A stretch of DNA of 64,000 bases. Source: Chitinibacter bivalviorum. GTDB lineage: Bacteria > Pseudomonadota > Gammaproteobacteria > Burkholderiales > Chitinibacteraceae. The stretch spans positions 868,001 to 932,000 of the forward strand of contig NZ_CP058627.1 in NCBI RefSeq assembly GCF_013403565.1, in the 5' to 3' direction. Positions 50,058 to 58,012 of the stretch are shown here, in pieces (position 1 is the stretch's first letter; the number at the start of each line of letters is the position of its first letter). Below the pieces are notes generated by a model. The model did not search any database. It was given only the letters and a program-made list of their open reading frames with translations, and was not told the DNA's origin. A program made the position numbers and the translations under genes.

Positions 50058-50747
50058 TCAGTATTGGGCTAGCAGACTGGCGAGTTGATGTACGGGTGAT
50101 GCTTCATTTTGCGGTAAAAATGGAAATAACTGAGTAGTTTGCGGATGGTGGGCGATGAATTGGCTAGGCGGATGCTCAAGCAAGTACCTGCGAGCTAGGC
50201 TCGCGAGTGTCTGGGTTTGTAATTGCTGCTGCGCCAAAAATTTGGCTAACTGGTCCAAAATATCAGGCTGAGTTAAGGTGAAATTTGTATTGCCCGTCGA
50301 CGTGGGGGCTACACCATCCCACGCTAAAAAAACATTCGTGCCTTGCGGTGTCAGCAGTGCTTGCCATAGCTGATGCATAAAGCTTGCTGCACCGATATTC
50401 CCGCAATGTAGCCAGCCATTACTGATGGGTGAAAGTGAATTTAAGATGGGAGCGTGTAAATTGAGTGATGCAATATCGCCGCTGACTAGGGTAATAAACC
50501 CATAGTAGGGTGCCAGTGGCGCTGGGATAATAAATGCATCAACTAAATTGTGTGAGCGCTGCTTTAATTCGCAGGCGTAAGCTGCGTTTGGAGCTTGGAT
50601 GAGCAGTAGATTCGAGCCTGGGCTGGGTGTATCTGTTTGGCTCTCTAGTGGATGAATACTGTACTGGCCGCTTGGAGGGCTGAAATTGAGTCTAGCGCTA
50701 ATTGAGGGTATGAGCTCAGAGGGGGCAATCAGATGGGTTTGCATCAA
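50058..50747 (-). CDS. Hypothetical protein
   Basis: A 229-residue soluble protein without a confident family. A short segment, HCGNIGAASFMHQLWQALLT, looks like the start of the all-helical C-terminal domain of 6-phosphogluconate or hydroxyisobutyrate-type dehydrogenases, and LLLIQAPN could belong to a degenerate Rossmann half, but no GxGxxG is seen. The C-terminal part is rich in Q, L, A and H. It follows fnr on the minus strand by 21 bases, so it may be cotranscribed with it. Function unknown. Confidence 0.6.
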   Translation of the reverse strand: MMQTHLIAPSELIPSISARLNFSPPSGQYSIHPLESQTDTPSPGSNLLLIQAPNAAYACELKQRSHNLVDAFIIPAPLAPYYGFITLVSGDIASLNLHAPILNSLSPISNGWLHCGNIGAASFMHQLWQALLTPQGTNVFLAWDGVAPTSTGNTNFTLTQPDILDQLAKFLAQQQLQTQTLASLARRYLLEHPPSQFIAHHPQTTQLFPFLPQNEASPVHQLASLLAQY

Positions 50748-50768
50748 TATACCCCCTGTTGGGCTTAA

Positions 50769-51515
50769 TTATTCATCGTGGCAAGTATTGAGTAGCTTTT
50801 TCAGGCTATCAATATTTTCTAATTCAATTAAACGATTCTGTACTTTGATAAAGCCTTGATCTTGAAACTTAGATAAGGTGCGGCTCACCGTTTCTAATTT
50901 GAGGCCGAGGTAGCTGCCGATCTCCTCACGAGTCATTCGTAAGTGGAAGCTGCTTGAAGAATAGCCGCGAATTGCAAACCGTTGCGATAGATTCAATAAA
51001 AACGCAGCCAAACGCTCTTCAGCCTTCATATTGCCAAGTAATAGCATTACGCCATGGTCACGCACAATCTCGCGACTCATCACTCTGTGGAAATGGCGTT
51101 GCAATAGTGGGATTTCGCGTGATAAATCTTCAATATCATTAAATGGCAACTCGCACACTTCGCTGTCTTCGAGTGCAATTGCATCGCAAGTGTGGACGTC
51201 AGTGCTGATGGCATCCATGCCCATTAGTTCACCTGACATATGGAAACCAGTTACTTGCTCGCGGCCATCTTCTGAAATCACGCTGGCCTTGAAGAAGCCT
51301 AGGCGAATTGCATATAAAGAACGGAATGGCTCGCCAGCACGATACAGCGCTTCACCACGTTTGATCGGGCGGGCTTGAGTGATGATGGTGTCCAGCTCTT
51401 GCATTTCATCTTGTGATAATCCCATTGGCAGGCACAACTCACGCAAGCTGCAATTGGTGCATGAATTACGCAGGTGGCGAGGTGAAAGATCGCGTACTTG
51501 AATGGGGGAAATCAT
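50769..51515 (-). CDS. fnr: FNR-type anaerobic transcriptional regulator
   Basis: Oxygen-sensing activator of the CRP/FNR family. The 248-residue protein has the [4Fe-4S] cysteines in SCTNCSLRELCLPMG with the fourth Cys in VHTCDAIAL, a cyclic-nucleotide-type beta roll, a dimerisation helix (RHFHRVMSREIVRDHGVMLL) and the recognition helix ETVSRTLSKFQDQG (ExxSR, FNR-type specificity). ATG 51515 is chosen because upstream in-frame codons lie over the intergenic FNR box. That perfect FNR box, 92 bases upstream, suggests autoregulation and control of divergent hemN. Confidence 0.95.
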   Translation of the reverse strand: MISPIQVRDLSPRHLRNSCTNCSLRELCLPMGLSQDEMQELDTIITQARPIKRGEALYRAGEPFRSLYAIRLGFFKASVISEDGREQVTGFHMSGELMGMDAISTDVHTCDAIALEDSEVCELPFNDIEDLSREIPLLQRHFHRVMSREIVRDHGVMLLLGNMKAEERLAAFLLNLSQRFAIRGYSSSSFHLRMTREEIGSYLGLKLETVSRTLSKFQDQGFIKVQNRLIELENIDSLKKLLNTCHDE

Positions 51516-51599
51516 GAAAATCTCACAAGAATAATAAACGTGCAGGAGGAGTATTGTAACTCTCTGAAGAGGTAGATACCCCAGTGTCATTGCATTTGA

Positions 51600-51615
51600 C
51601 TTGATATAAATCAAG
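51600..51615. promoter_or_regulatory. FNR box between fnr and hemN
   Basis: CTTGATATAAATCAAG contains TTGAT-ATAA-ATCAA at 51601-51614, a perfect match to the FNR consensus TTGATNNNNATCAA. It is centred about 64 bases before the hemN start and about 92 bases before the fnr start. Confidence 0.85.
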
Positions 51616-51671
51616 TTGGATCATTGTACTAGCTTTTAAGCTGCCGCTGCTAGTATGGAGAACGAGTAAAA

Positions 51672-53096
51672 ATGACGATTTTGAATAGTTTGAGCAGCGC
51701 TCAATTGCCTGGATCGGCGGTGGTTGATTTTGATCGTGAATTGATTGTCCGCTATGACGGAAAAGGGCCTCGCTATACTTCGTATCCGACTGCAGACCGC
51801 TTTACTCACCCAATCTCGTCTGAGCAATATCGAGGTATTTTGCAGCAACGCTCGCCTGGTGCTTTGCTCAATCCTTTGTCGCTTTATTTTCACATTCCTT
51901 TCTGTAATACCGTATGTTACTACTGCGGCTGCAACAAAATTATTACAAAAGACACTGGCAAAGCTGATTTGTATATCAATTATCTTACAAAAGAAATTGA
52001 AATGCACGCTGCTGAGTTGCCCAATCGGCCGAAAGTGGGGCAGCTGCACTTAGGCGGCGGGACGCCGACGTTTATGTCGGAGGCGCAGCTTACTCGTTTA
52101 ATGAATGTCGTGCGTACTCATTTTGACCTCTTGCCCACGGGCGAGTTCTCTATCGAGATCGACCCCCGTAAAGTGGGCGAGCCCATGATTAAAACCTTGG
52201 CAGAGCTGGGCTTTAATCGCATGAGTGTCGGGATTCAAGATTTTAATCCAGCGGTGCAAGAGGCTGTCAATCGGATTCAATCTGAGCAAGAAACACGCTC
52301 GGTGATTGAAGCCGCACGCATGCATGGGTTTAAGTCTGTGAGTGTGGATCTCATCTATGGTTTACCCAAGCAAACGGCAGAATCGCTCGCGAAAACCATT
52401 GAGCGTGTGTTAACGCTCCGTCCTGATCGTATTGCTTTATACAATTATGCGCATTTGCCAGAGCGGTTTATGCCGCAGCGTCGTATTAATGAGGCAGAGC
52501 TGCCGAGTGCCGATGTTAAGCTCGATATCTTGCAAAACTCAATCACGCAATTGATTGAGGCGGGGTATGTATTAATTGGCATGGACCACTTTGCCTTGCC
52601 GAATGATGATTTGGCTGTTGCGCAACGGCGGGGGCGTCTGCAACGTAATTTCCAGGGCTATTCGACGCATGCGGACTGTGATTTGCTTGCTTTTGGCGTC
52701 TCTTCAATTGGCAAAATTGGCGCTCATTATCAGCAAAATGTGAAAACACTTGAAGAGTATTACGAAAAACTGGATGCCAACGAGTTTCCAGTTGTCCGTG
52801 GCCTGCAAATGAATAGCGATGATTTGATTCGCCGCGCAGTCATTCAGGCTTTAATGTGCCAATTCGAATTGTATTATCAGGCGATTGAAGTGAGCTATAT
52901 GATCGATTTTCTGGATTATTTTTCCGAAGAGATCACTTTGCTACAGCCTTTAATGGATGACGGCTTAATCACGATTGAGGCCGATGGCTTGTTTGTCACC
53001 GCAAAAGGGCGCTTGCTGATTCGATCGATCGCAATGATATTCGATCAATATTTGCGGACAAAAACTACGCAAGCAAGGTATTCTCGCCTGATTTGA
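51672..53096 (+). CDS. hemN: Oxygen-independent coproporphyrinogen III dehydrogenase
   Basis: Radical-SAM enzyme that converts coproporphyrinogen III to protoporphyrinogen IX for heme synthesis without oxygen. The 474-residue protein has GPRYTSYPTADRF near the start, the cluster motif CNTVCYYCGCNK, HLGGGTPTFM, and the C-terminal HemN domain (RGLQMNSDDLIRRAVIQALM). Length matches true HemN rather than HemW. Placed behind the FNR box, it is very probably activated under low oxygen. Confidence 0.96.
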   Translation: MTILNSLSSAQLPGSAVVDFDRELIVRYDGKGPRYTSYPTADRFTHPISSEQYRGILQQRSPGALLNPLSLYFHIPFCNTVCYYCGCNKIITKDTGKADLYINYLTKEIEMHAAELPNRPKVGQLHLGGGTPTFMSEAQLTRLMNVVRTHFDLLPTGEFSIEIDPRKVGEPMIKTLAELGFNRMSVGIQDFNPAVQEAVNRIQSEQETRSVIEAARMHGFKSVSVDLIYGLPKQTAESLAKTIERVLTLRPDRIALYNYAHLPERFMPQRRINEAELPSADVKLDILQNSITQLIEAGYVLIGMDHFALPNDDLAVAQRRGRLQRNFQGYSTHADCDLLAFGVSSIGKIGAHYQQNVKTLEEYYEKLDANEFPVVRGLQMNSDDLIRRAVIQALMCQFELYYQAIEVSYMIDFLDYFSEEITLLQPLMDDGLITIEADGLFVTAKGRLLIRSIAMIFDQYLRTKTTQARYSRLI

Positions 53097-53112
53097 TTTT
53101 GTGTGTTGGCCT

Positions 53113-53781
53113 ATGCTGGAAATTAATCTGCTCGCCTTGTTTTTGGCTGGGCTGCTCGGTGGTGGTCATTGTATTGGCATGTGCGGCGGGATCGTTTCAG
53201 CCTTTAGTTTACAACTGCCATCTGGCGCGCGTTGGCCCTATTTATTAGGGTTTAATGCTGGGCGGCTACTGGGTTATGTGCTCATTGGTGCATTCCTAGG
53301 TGGCGTGGGCAGTTTTGCCACTCTAGGTTCACTGCAAACGATCAAAATATATCTGTTTGTCATTGCAAACATCCTATTGATCATGCTGGGTTTGTATATT
53401 GCGGGTTGGAGCCGAGCTTTGACGCGCATCGAAAAGATCGGCCAGCCAATATGGCGCGCAGTTCAACCCGTGATGCGAAAATTACTGCCTGTGCACAGTG
53501 TCTGGCAAACACCATTAATTGGCTTACTCTGGGGGTGGATACCCTGTGGACTGGTCTATACCGCTAGTCTTTCTGCTTTGGCTAGCGCCAGTCCAGTGAG
53601 TGGTGCGGGTGTGATGCTGGCCTTTGGCTTGGGAACTTTGCCCAATCTAATGCTTATGGGGTTGTTGGCCAAACGCGTTCAGTCTCTCGTACAAAAAAGC
53701 TGGGTACGCAGACTATGTGGTTTGGTAGTTATTGCGATGGCGAGTTATCAATTGTTTTTGTTGATGGGTATCCTGCTGTAG
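53113..53781 (+). CDS. TauE/SafE-like (COG2836) membrane protein
   Basis: A 222-residue protein with about six hydrophobic segments. The N-terminal GGGHCIGMCGGI motif marks the COG2836 subgroup, often encoded near cytochrome cbb3 assembly (ccoGHIS), copper or FNR-controlled genes. ATG 53113 is preferred over GTG 53101 by the family N-terminus. It follows hemN by 16 bases and could share its FNR-dependent transcript. Substrate unknown; a heavy-metal or cytochrome-maturation role is inferred from the context of relatives. Confidence 0.83.
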   Translation: MLEINLLALFLAGLLGGGHCIGMCGGIVSAFSLQLPSGARWPYLLGFNAGRLLGYVLIGAFLGGVGSFATLGSLQTIKIYLFVIANILLIMLGLYIAGWSRALTRIEKIGQPIWRAVQPVMRKLLPVHSVWQTPLIGLLWGWIPCGLVYTASLSALASASPVSGAGVMLAFGLGTLPNLMLMGLLAKRVQSLVQKSWVRRLCGLVVIAMASYQLFLLMGILL

Positions 53782-53806
53782 TCCAATATTTGATTGAATT
53801 ACACGG

Positions 53807-54301
53807 TCATACCCCTAATTTTTTGAGCATCAGTTTTGCGTTGCCATACTGACTGAGTGATGCACTTTGCTGCTGACTGACTTCAAACCCCAATTTCTGC
53901 CAAAACTGCTCTGCACCTTCAACAGCAACCAACATCGCATTTTGATATTCCATTTGCTGAGCCCACTGCAGGGCCTGGTGCGCTAATGAAATGCTTAGAT
54001 TTTGCCCGCGAGCTTGCGGATGAATGGCCAGGTCGTGCAGGTAAAAGCGATCGGGTATCTCGGGACACGATGTTATGACTCGATTGAGCTCAGGTGCGGC
54101 GTCACCGCGCCAAGGGTGACAAAATAAATAGCCTAGAATCTTGCCGTTAGCTTCGATCAACCAGTTGGTCTCTGGTGAAGCCTGTAATTTGGCCAAAAAA
54201 GTATCATATTCTTCATGCAATTCAATGGGGTAGCATGCCGCCTGTATGTCTAAAATGCTGGGTAAATCCTTTGTTTGTATCTGACGAATAGGGAAGGACA
54301 C
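53807..54301 (-). CDS. GNAT family N-acetyltransferase
   Basis: A 164-residue acetyltransferase with FPIRQIQTKDLPSILDIQ at the start, the acetyl-CoA motif LAIHPQARGQNLSISLAHQA and a C-terminal FWQKLGFEVSQQ strand. The acceptor substrate is unknown. It starts on GTG 54301 with AAAGG upstream on the minus strand. It is convergent with the TauE/SafE-like gene and divergent from the YkgJ gene. Confidence 0.82.
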   Translation of the reverse strand: MSFPIRQIQTKDLPSILDIQAACYPIELHEEYDTFLAKLQASPETNWLIEANGKILGYLFCHPWRGDAAPELNRVITSCPEIPDRFYLHDLAIHPQARGQNLSISLAHQALQWAQQMEYQNAMLVAVEGAEQFWQKLGFEVSQQQSASLSQYGNAKLMLKKLGV

Positions 54302-54365
54302 TTGACCGAGCCTTTGGATTTGGATTGAATGCGGCTGATATTTTAATGGATTGGCGGTAAACAGG

Positions 54366-54710
54366 GTGAGTGTGAAAAATACATGTATGAGCTGTGGTGC
54401 TTGCTGCGCAGCTTATCGGGTGTCTTTTGATCGATCGGAGTTAAGTAGCGAAGGTGGACTTGTACCTGACGGTTTAGCAGATTACGAAACAGCTTACACC
54501 GCCCGATTGCGCGGGACGGATTATGCCCAGCCGCGTTGTTTGGCACTGATTGGCACGATTGGGGTTGATGTGTCTTGCGGTATTTATCGTGAACGCCCAT
54601 CTCCTTGTAGGGAGTTTGGTGCTTTGGCGGAAATTGGCGTGTTTAGCGAAGCTTGTAATCGTGCTCGAGCTAGGCATGGCTTGCCAGCGTTAGAGACTGT
54701 TAGTGAGTGA
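54366..54710 (+). CDS. YkgJ family cysteine-cluster protein
   Basis: A small protein (~114 residues) with CMSCGACCAAYRVSF at the N-terminus, and CGIYRERPSPCREF and CNRARARHGLPAL near the end, the pattern of YkgJ/UPF0153 zinc or iron chelate proteins of unknown function. The start is uncertain: GTG 54366 or 54372 have AGGGTG/GGCGG-like sites nearby, while TTG 54351 is also in frame. It is monocistronic, convergent with the DEAD-box gene. Confidence 0.8.
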   Translation: MSVKNTCMSCGACCAAYRVSFDRSELSSEGGLVPDGLADYETAYTARLRGTDYAQPRCLALIGTIGVDVSCGIYRERPSPCREFGALAEIGVFSEACNRARARHGLPALETVSE

Positions 54711-54773
54711 TCCATGTTTTGATTTCGATCGGCTTTTCTGCTGGTGATCACTGATGATGCGGTCGATGTTGAA

Positions 54774-54817
54774 CCACAATGAATAAAGGCAGCCGAGGCT
54801 GCCTTTATTCATTGTGG
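54774..54817 (-). terminator. Long perfect hairpin after the DEAD-box helicase gene
   Basis: A 21-bp perfect inverted repeat (54774-54794 and 54797-54817) with a 2-base loop has a GGCAGCC/GGCTGCC core followed on both strands by TTTATT. It lies between the convergent YkgJ and helicase genes and can act on both. Confidence 0.8.
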
Positions 54818-54827
54818 TAATTAACTC

Positions 54828-56594
54828 TTAGCTAAAGCGACCGCCACCGCGGTTGCCGCCGCTTGGTTTACCGCCGTAGCCGCCACCGTTGCCGCGTGGA
54901 GCACCGCCTTCACGGTTGCCGCCGTAGCTGCCGCGATTGCCGTCGCGTGAGCCGCCTTCGCGGTTGCCTGCGTAGCCGCCACGGTCGCTGCGTGGAGCGC
55001 CGCCGTCACGGTTGCCGCCGAAATTACCACGTGGTGCTGAATCACGGTTGTAGCTGCCGCCATTGTTGTCACGCGCTTGGCCTGAACCAAAGCTGCGTTC
55101 GCGTGGGGCGCCTTGATAGCCGCTGTCACGTGGTGCGCGATCGCCGTAGCTGCCGCGGCCTTCGCTGCTGTGTGAGCGTTCGCCAAAGCTGCCGCGTGAT
55201 GCTTCACTGCGATGACCTTCTGGACGATCGCCGCGTGGCGCGCGATCACCGTAGCTGCCGCCTTCGCGGTTGCCTTTGTAGCCACCACCGTCACGGTTGC
55301 CCGCGTAACCACCACGACCGCCGCCATTGCCGCCATTACCTGCGTAACCGCCACGACCACGGCCGCCGCCGTTACCTGGGCGACCACGATCGCCGCCTTG
55401 GCCGCCGCGACCTGGTTGGAAGCGAGCTTCCAGACCTTCGATTTCTTGGGTTGTGAAGTCAATATTGTATTGACGACGAATTTTAGTCAGCAAAGTGAAG
55501 TCGCTCTTTGTTACCAAAGACACGGCTTCGCCTGAGCGACCGGCACGGCCGGTACGGCCAATGCGGTGGATGTAGTCTTCTGAGAAGCGTGGCAAGTCAA
55601 AGTTAATCACCAAGCTGATGCCAGCAACGTCAATGCCACGCGCAGCAACGTCTGTTGCGACGATCATGTCGATGTCGCTGCGACGCAGACGATCCAAGGT
55701 GCGGCGACGATCACGCTGCGCCAAGTCACCGTGCATTGCTGCTGCTTTAAAGCCTTCCATTTTCAACCATTCAGCTACTTCGTCAGCAGAGATTTTGGTT
55801 GCGGTAAAGATGATCGATTGTTGGCCGTCATTTTTCTTGAGCAGGGCAGCAACGAGTTTTTGTTTGTGCTCGTAGCCATCTGCGTAATGAACTGATTGCG
55901 CAATTTGCGCTTGCATCGTGGCTTGTGGTGCCATTTCAACCAGTTTGGGTGAACGCAGCATTGGGCCAGCGAAGCGTTGAACTGATTCAGTTAATGTCGC
56001 AGAGAATAGGGCGGTTTGACGCTCTTTTGGCAATTGATCAACAATCGCTTCAACTTCATCAATAAAGCCCATGTCGAGCATACGGTCGGCTTCGTCCAAC
56101 ACCAACAATTCCATGCGACGGAAGTCGATGCGTCCACTGCGCAGCAAGTCAGTCAAGCGACCTGGCGTTGCCACCAAAACTTCGTACGGCTGAGCCAGCA
56201 TTTTGTTTTGTACTGGGTATGGTACGCCACCAACAACAGTAACTACTTTGCAGCGTGGGATTTTGCGACACAGTTCAGTGGCAACTTTAGAAACCTGCTC
56301 AGCCAATTCACGTGTTGGCGTCAAAACTAAAATACGTGGGCCGCGAGCGTGATGAGTTGATTCTTTGGTCAGGCGATGCAGGGCAGGCAGTAAGAAGGCT
56401 GCAGTTTTACCAGTACCCGTTTGTGCTGAAGCCATGATGTCGTGGCCAGCGAGGATTTCTGGGATAGCTGCAGCTTGAATAGGGGTTGGTTTGGTAAAGC
56501 CTTGAGCTTCCAAAACCTCTGTAATTTGTGGCGCCAAGCCCAATGTTACGAATTCGTTAGGCGTGTCTGTAGCGGTAGCAGCAGTATGCGGCAT
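54828..56594 (-). CDS. DEAD-box RNA helicase with long RGG tail
   Basis: An ATP-dependent RNA helicase of the RhlE group, 588 residues. The motifs run in order: GFTKPTPIQAAAIP (Q), ASAQTGTGKT (I), PTRELA (Ia), TPGRL (Ib), DEAD (II), FSATL-type SAT (III), then VATDVAARGIDV (V) and HRIGRTGRAGR (VI). From about residue 385 to the end the protein is a ~200-residue tail of Gly, Arg, Asn, Ser and Asp repeats (GGNRDGG, GGYAGN, RGG), likely disordered and RNA-binding. ATG 56594 is preferred over 56660 by homology. Confidence 0.93.
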   Translation of the reverse strand: MPHTAATATDTPNEFVTLGLAPQITEVLEAQGFTKPTPIQAAAIPEILAGHDIMASAQTGTGKTAAFLLPALHRLTKESTHHARGPRILVLTPTRELAEQVSKVATELCRKIPRCKVVTVVGGVPYPVQNKMLAQPYEVLVATPGRLTDLLRSGRIDFRRMELLVLDEADRMLDMGFIDEVEAIVDQLPKERQTALFSATLTESVQRFAGPMLRSPKLVEMAPQATMQAQIAQSVHYADGYEHKQKLVAALLKKNDGQQSIIFTATKISADEVAEWLKMEGFKAAAMHGDLAQRDRRRTLDRLRRSDIDMIVATDVAARGIDVAGISLVINFDLPRFSEDYIHRIGRTGRAGRSGEAVSLVTKSDFTLLTKIRRQYNIDFTTQEIEGLEARFQPGRGGQGGDRGRPGNGGGRGRGGYAGNGGNGGGRGGYAGNRDGGGYKGNREGGSYGDRAPRGDRPEGHRSEASRGSFGERSHSSEGRGSYGDRAPRDSGYQGAPRERSFGSGQARDNNGGSYNRDSAPRGNFGGNRDGGAPRSDRGGYAGNREGGSRDGNRGSYGGNREGGAPRGNGGGYGGKPSGGNRGGGRFS

Positions 56595-56980
56595 GTTGGC
56601 AGTCCTTGTTGTATGGCTGGGTAAACTCACCAGCACGTCATCGACGCCAACCAGGAACAACCGCTAATCACAAGTGCTAGTGCGGGAATAAGGTCAGAGG
56701 CGATGGGATCGATAGAGTGGCTTGTGTGAAATGAAACACACACAACCGAAGGGGGCGAATTATGCCTAGATGTTGTTGATAATGCAACAACTATAGTTAC
56801 TAAGTTTGAAATTACTTCGGGTTACTGCTAGGCGGCCAGGGTGAATTTCCTTTTGAGTTGAAAATCAATCGCTTAGCTTTTGGTTGAGATTGTTTCTTAT
56901 TTTGAACAATACTTACAATGCGAGGTGCTTGTGAGGGACTGCATTCCTGAATCAGTCGCCAGGCGTGTAGAATTGCCACT
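56595..56980. promoter_or_regulatory. Divergent upstream region, helicase and rpfE-type gene
   Basis: The 386 bases contain no convincing gene. A 7-bp inverted repeat GTTGTTG-ATAATG-CAACAAC lies at 56772-56791, far upstream of the helicase start on the minus strand. A long leader is common for cold-induced helicase genes, but no other structure is evident by eye. Confidence 0.4.
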
Positions 56981-58012
56981 ATGAAGACTGAAAAACACCT
57001 CGAATTAATCATCCCAGCCAGCCTTTGGCCCGATGCAAATAGTCGCGAGGCCATCTGGCGCGATGTGAGTTTGCCTAGCTTGGCGCAACTTTATGGCAAA
57101 GGTAGAAAGTCGCAGCTAAGTCAAACTAGCGTTGAAGATTATTTGGCGTCCTTGTTTGGGTTGAATGATTTTGCAATCGCTCCACTCATGCTCCAGCAAT
57201 ATTCGGCCGAGCTTGAGCCGGGTTTTTGGCTGTGTGCTGATCCAATAACTTTGCGCGTCGATCGCGATCATCTGACTGTGCTGGGTGAGCCGTATCTGCA
57301 GCTAAGCCAAAATGAGGCAGATGCGTTAGTTGCCGCCTTAAATCAACTTTATCAACCCGATGGATTTCATTTTATTGCCCCGACGCCACAGCGCTGGTTT
57401 GTGCGCTTGCCCAGTAACCCGCAGCTTGAGTTCACGCCGTTTGAAAAAGCCTTGGGGCGGAATTTGAATGATGTACTACCCAAAGGTGAGGGCGCGCTGA
57501 AGTTTAATGCCCTGCTCAATGAGATGCAGATGTTGTTGTATTCACACGCAGTCAATGATGCGCGCGATGCAGCGGGCCAATTATTAATAAATAGTTTGTG
57601 GCTGTGGGGTGGTGGTGAGTTTTCAGGTTTGCAGTGTGGCGTGACAAGTCACGATAAATTAGGGCGCGCTGTACATGGGCAACATGCCGTAGTGCAGGCT
57701 TTGTCGGCAGCGCATGCTATGCCGCGACAATATAGTGATTTAGTCACGAATAATGCCGTTGTTGTGTTGGACGATTTGCAGTTGCACGCGATTTATGGGG
57801 CTGGCTATGAATGGCAACAAGTGTGGCAAAGCTGGGAATCGGCTTGGTTTACGCCGGCGCTGAATGCATTGCGTGAAGGTTCATTAACATCCTTAACGCT
57901 GACCTTCACTGACGTCGCCGAGCAAATTACGGTGCGCAAATCGGATTTATGGCGGTTCTGGCGGCGTGCAATTTTGCCAACTCACGAAGGGGTGGCACAT
58001 GTCGCAGATTAA
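56981..58012 (+). CDS. RpfE-type regulatory protein
   Basis: A 343-residue protein of the family found beside recJ in xanthomonads and betaproteobacteria, called RpfE-type regulatory protein or, by distant fold similarity, phosphoglycerate-mutase-like. Segments such as ELIIPASLWPDANSREAIWR, DPITLRVDRDHL and LLINSLWLWGGGEFSGL are typical of the group. The last ~14 bases overlap recJ. It is cytoplasmic by lack of signal or membrane segments; biochemical function unknown. Confidence 0.78.
   Translation: MKTEKHLELIIPASLWPDANSREAIWRDVSLPSLAQLYGKGRKSQLSQTSVEDYLASLFGLNDFAIAPLMLQQYSAELEPGFWLCADPITLRVDRDHLTVLGEPYLQLSQNEADALVAALNQLYQPDGFHFIAPTPQRWFVRLPSNPQLEFTPFEKALGRNLNDVLPKGEGALKFNALLNEMQMLLYSHAVNDARDAAGQLLINSLWLWGGGEFSGLQCGVTSHDKLGRAVHGQHAVVQALSAAHAMPRQYSDLVTNNAVVVLDDLQLHAIYGAGYEWQQVWQSWESAWFTPALNALREGSLTSLTLTFTDVAEQITVRKSDLWRFWRRAILPTHEGVAHVAD

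Noticed and set aside
54821-55462. A 213-residue Ala/Val-rich frame on the minus strand, and a matching Arg/Cys/His-rich frame on the plus strand (54863-55456)
   Set aside because: Both are shadows of the RGG repeat tail of the helicase; repetitive GGN/CGN/AAC codons leave other frames open.
56812-57054. Small minus-strand frame over the start of the rpfE-type gene
   Set aside because: It overlaps a well-supported gene start, has no recognisable features and no ribosome binding site.
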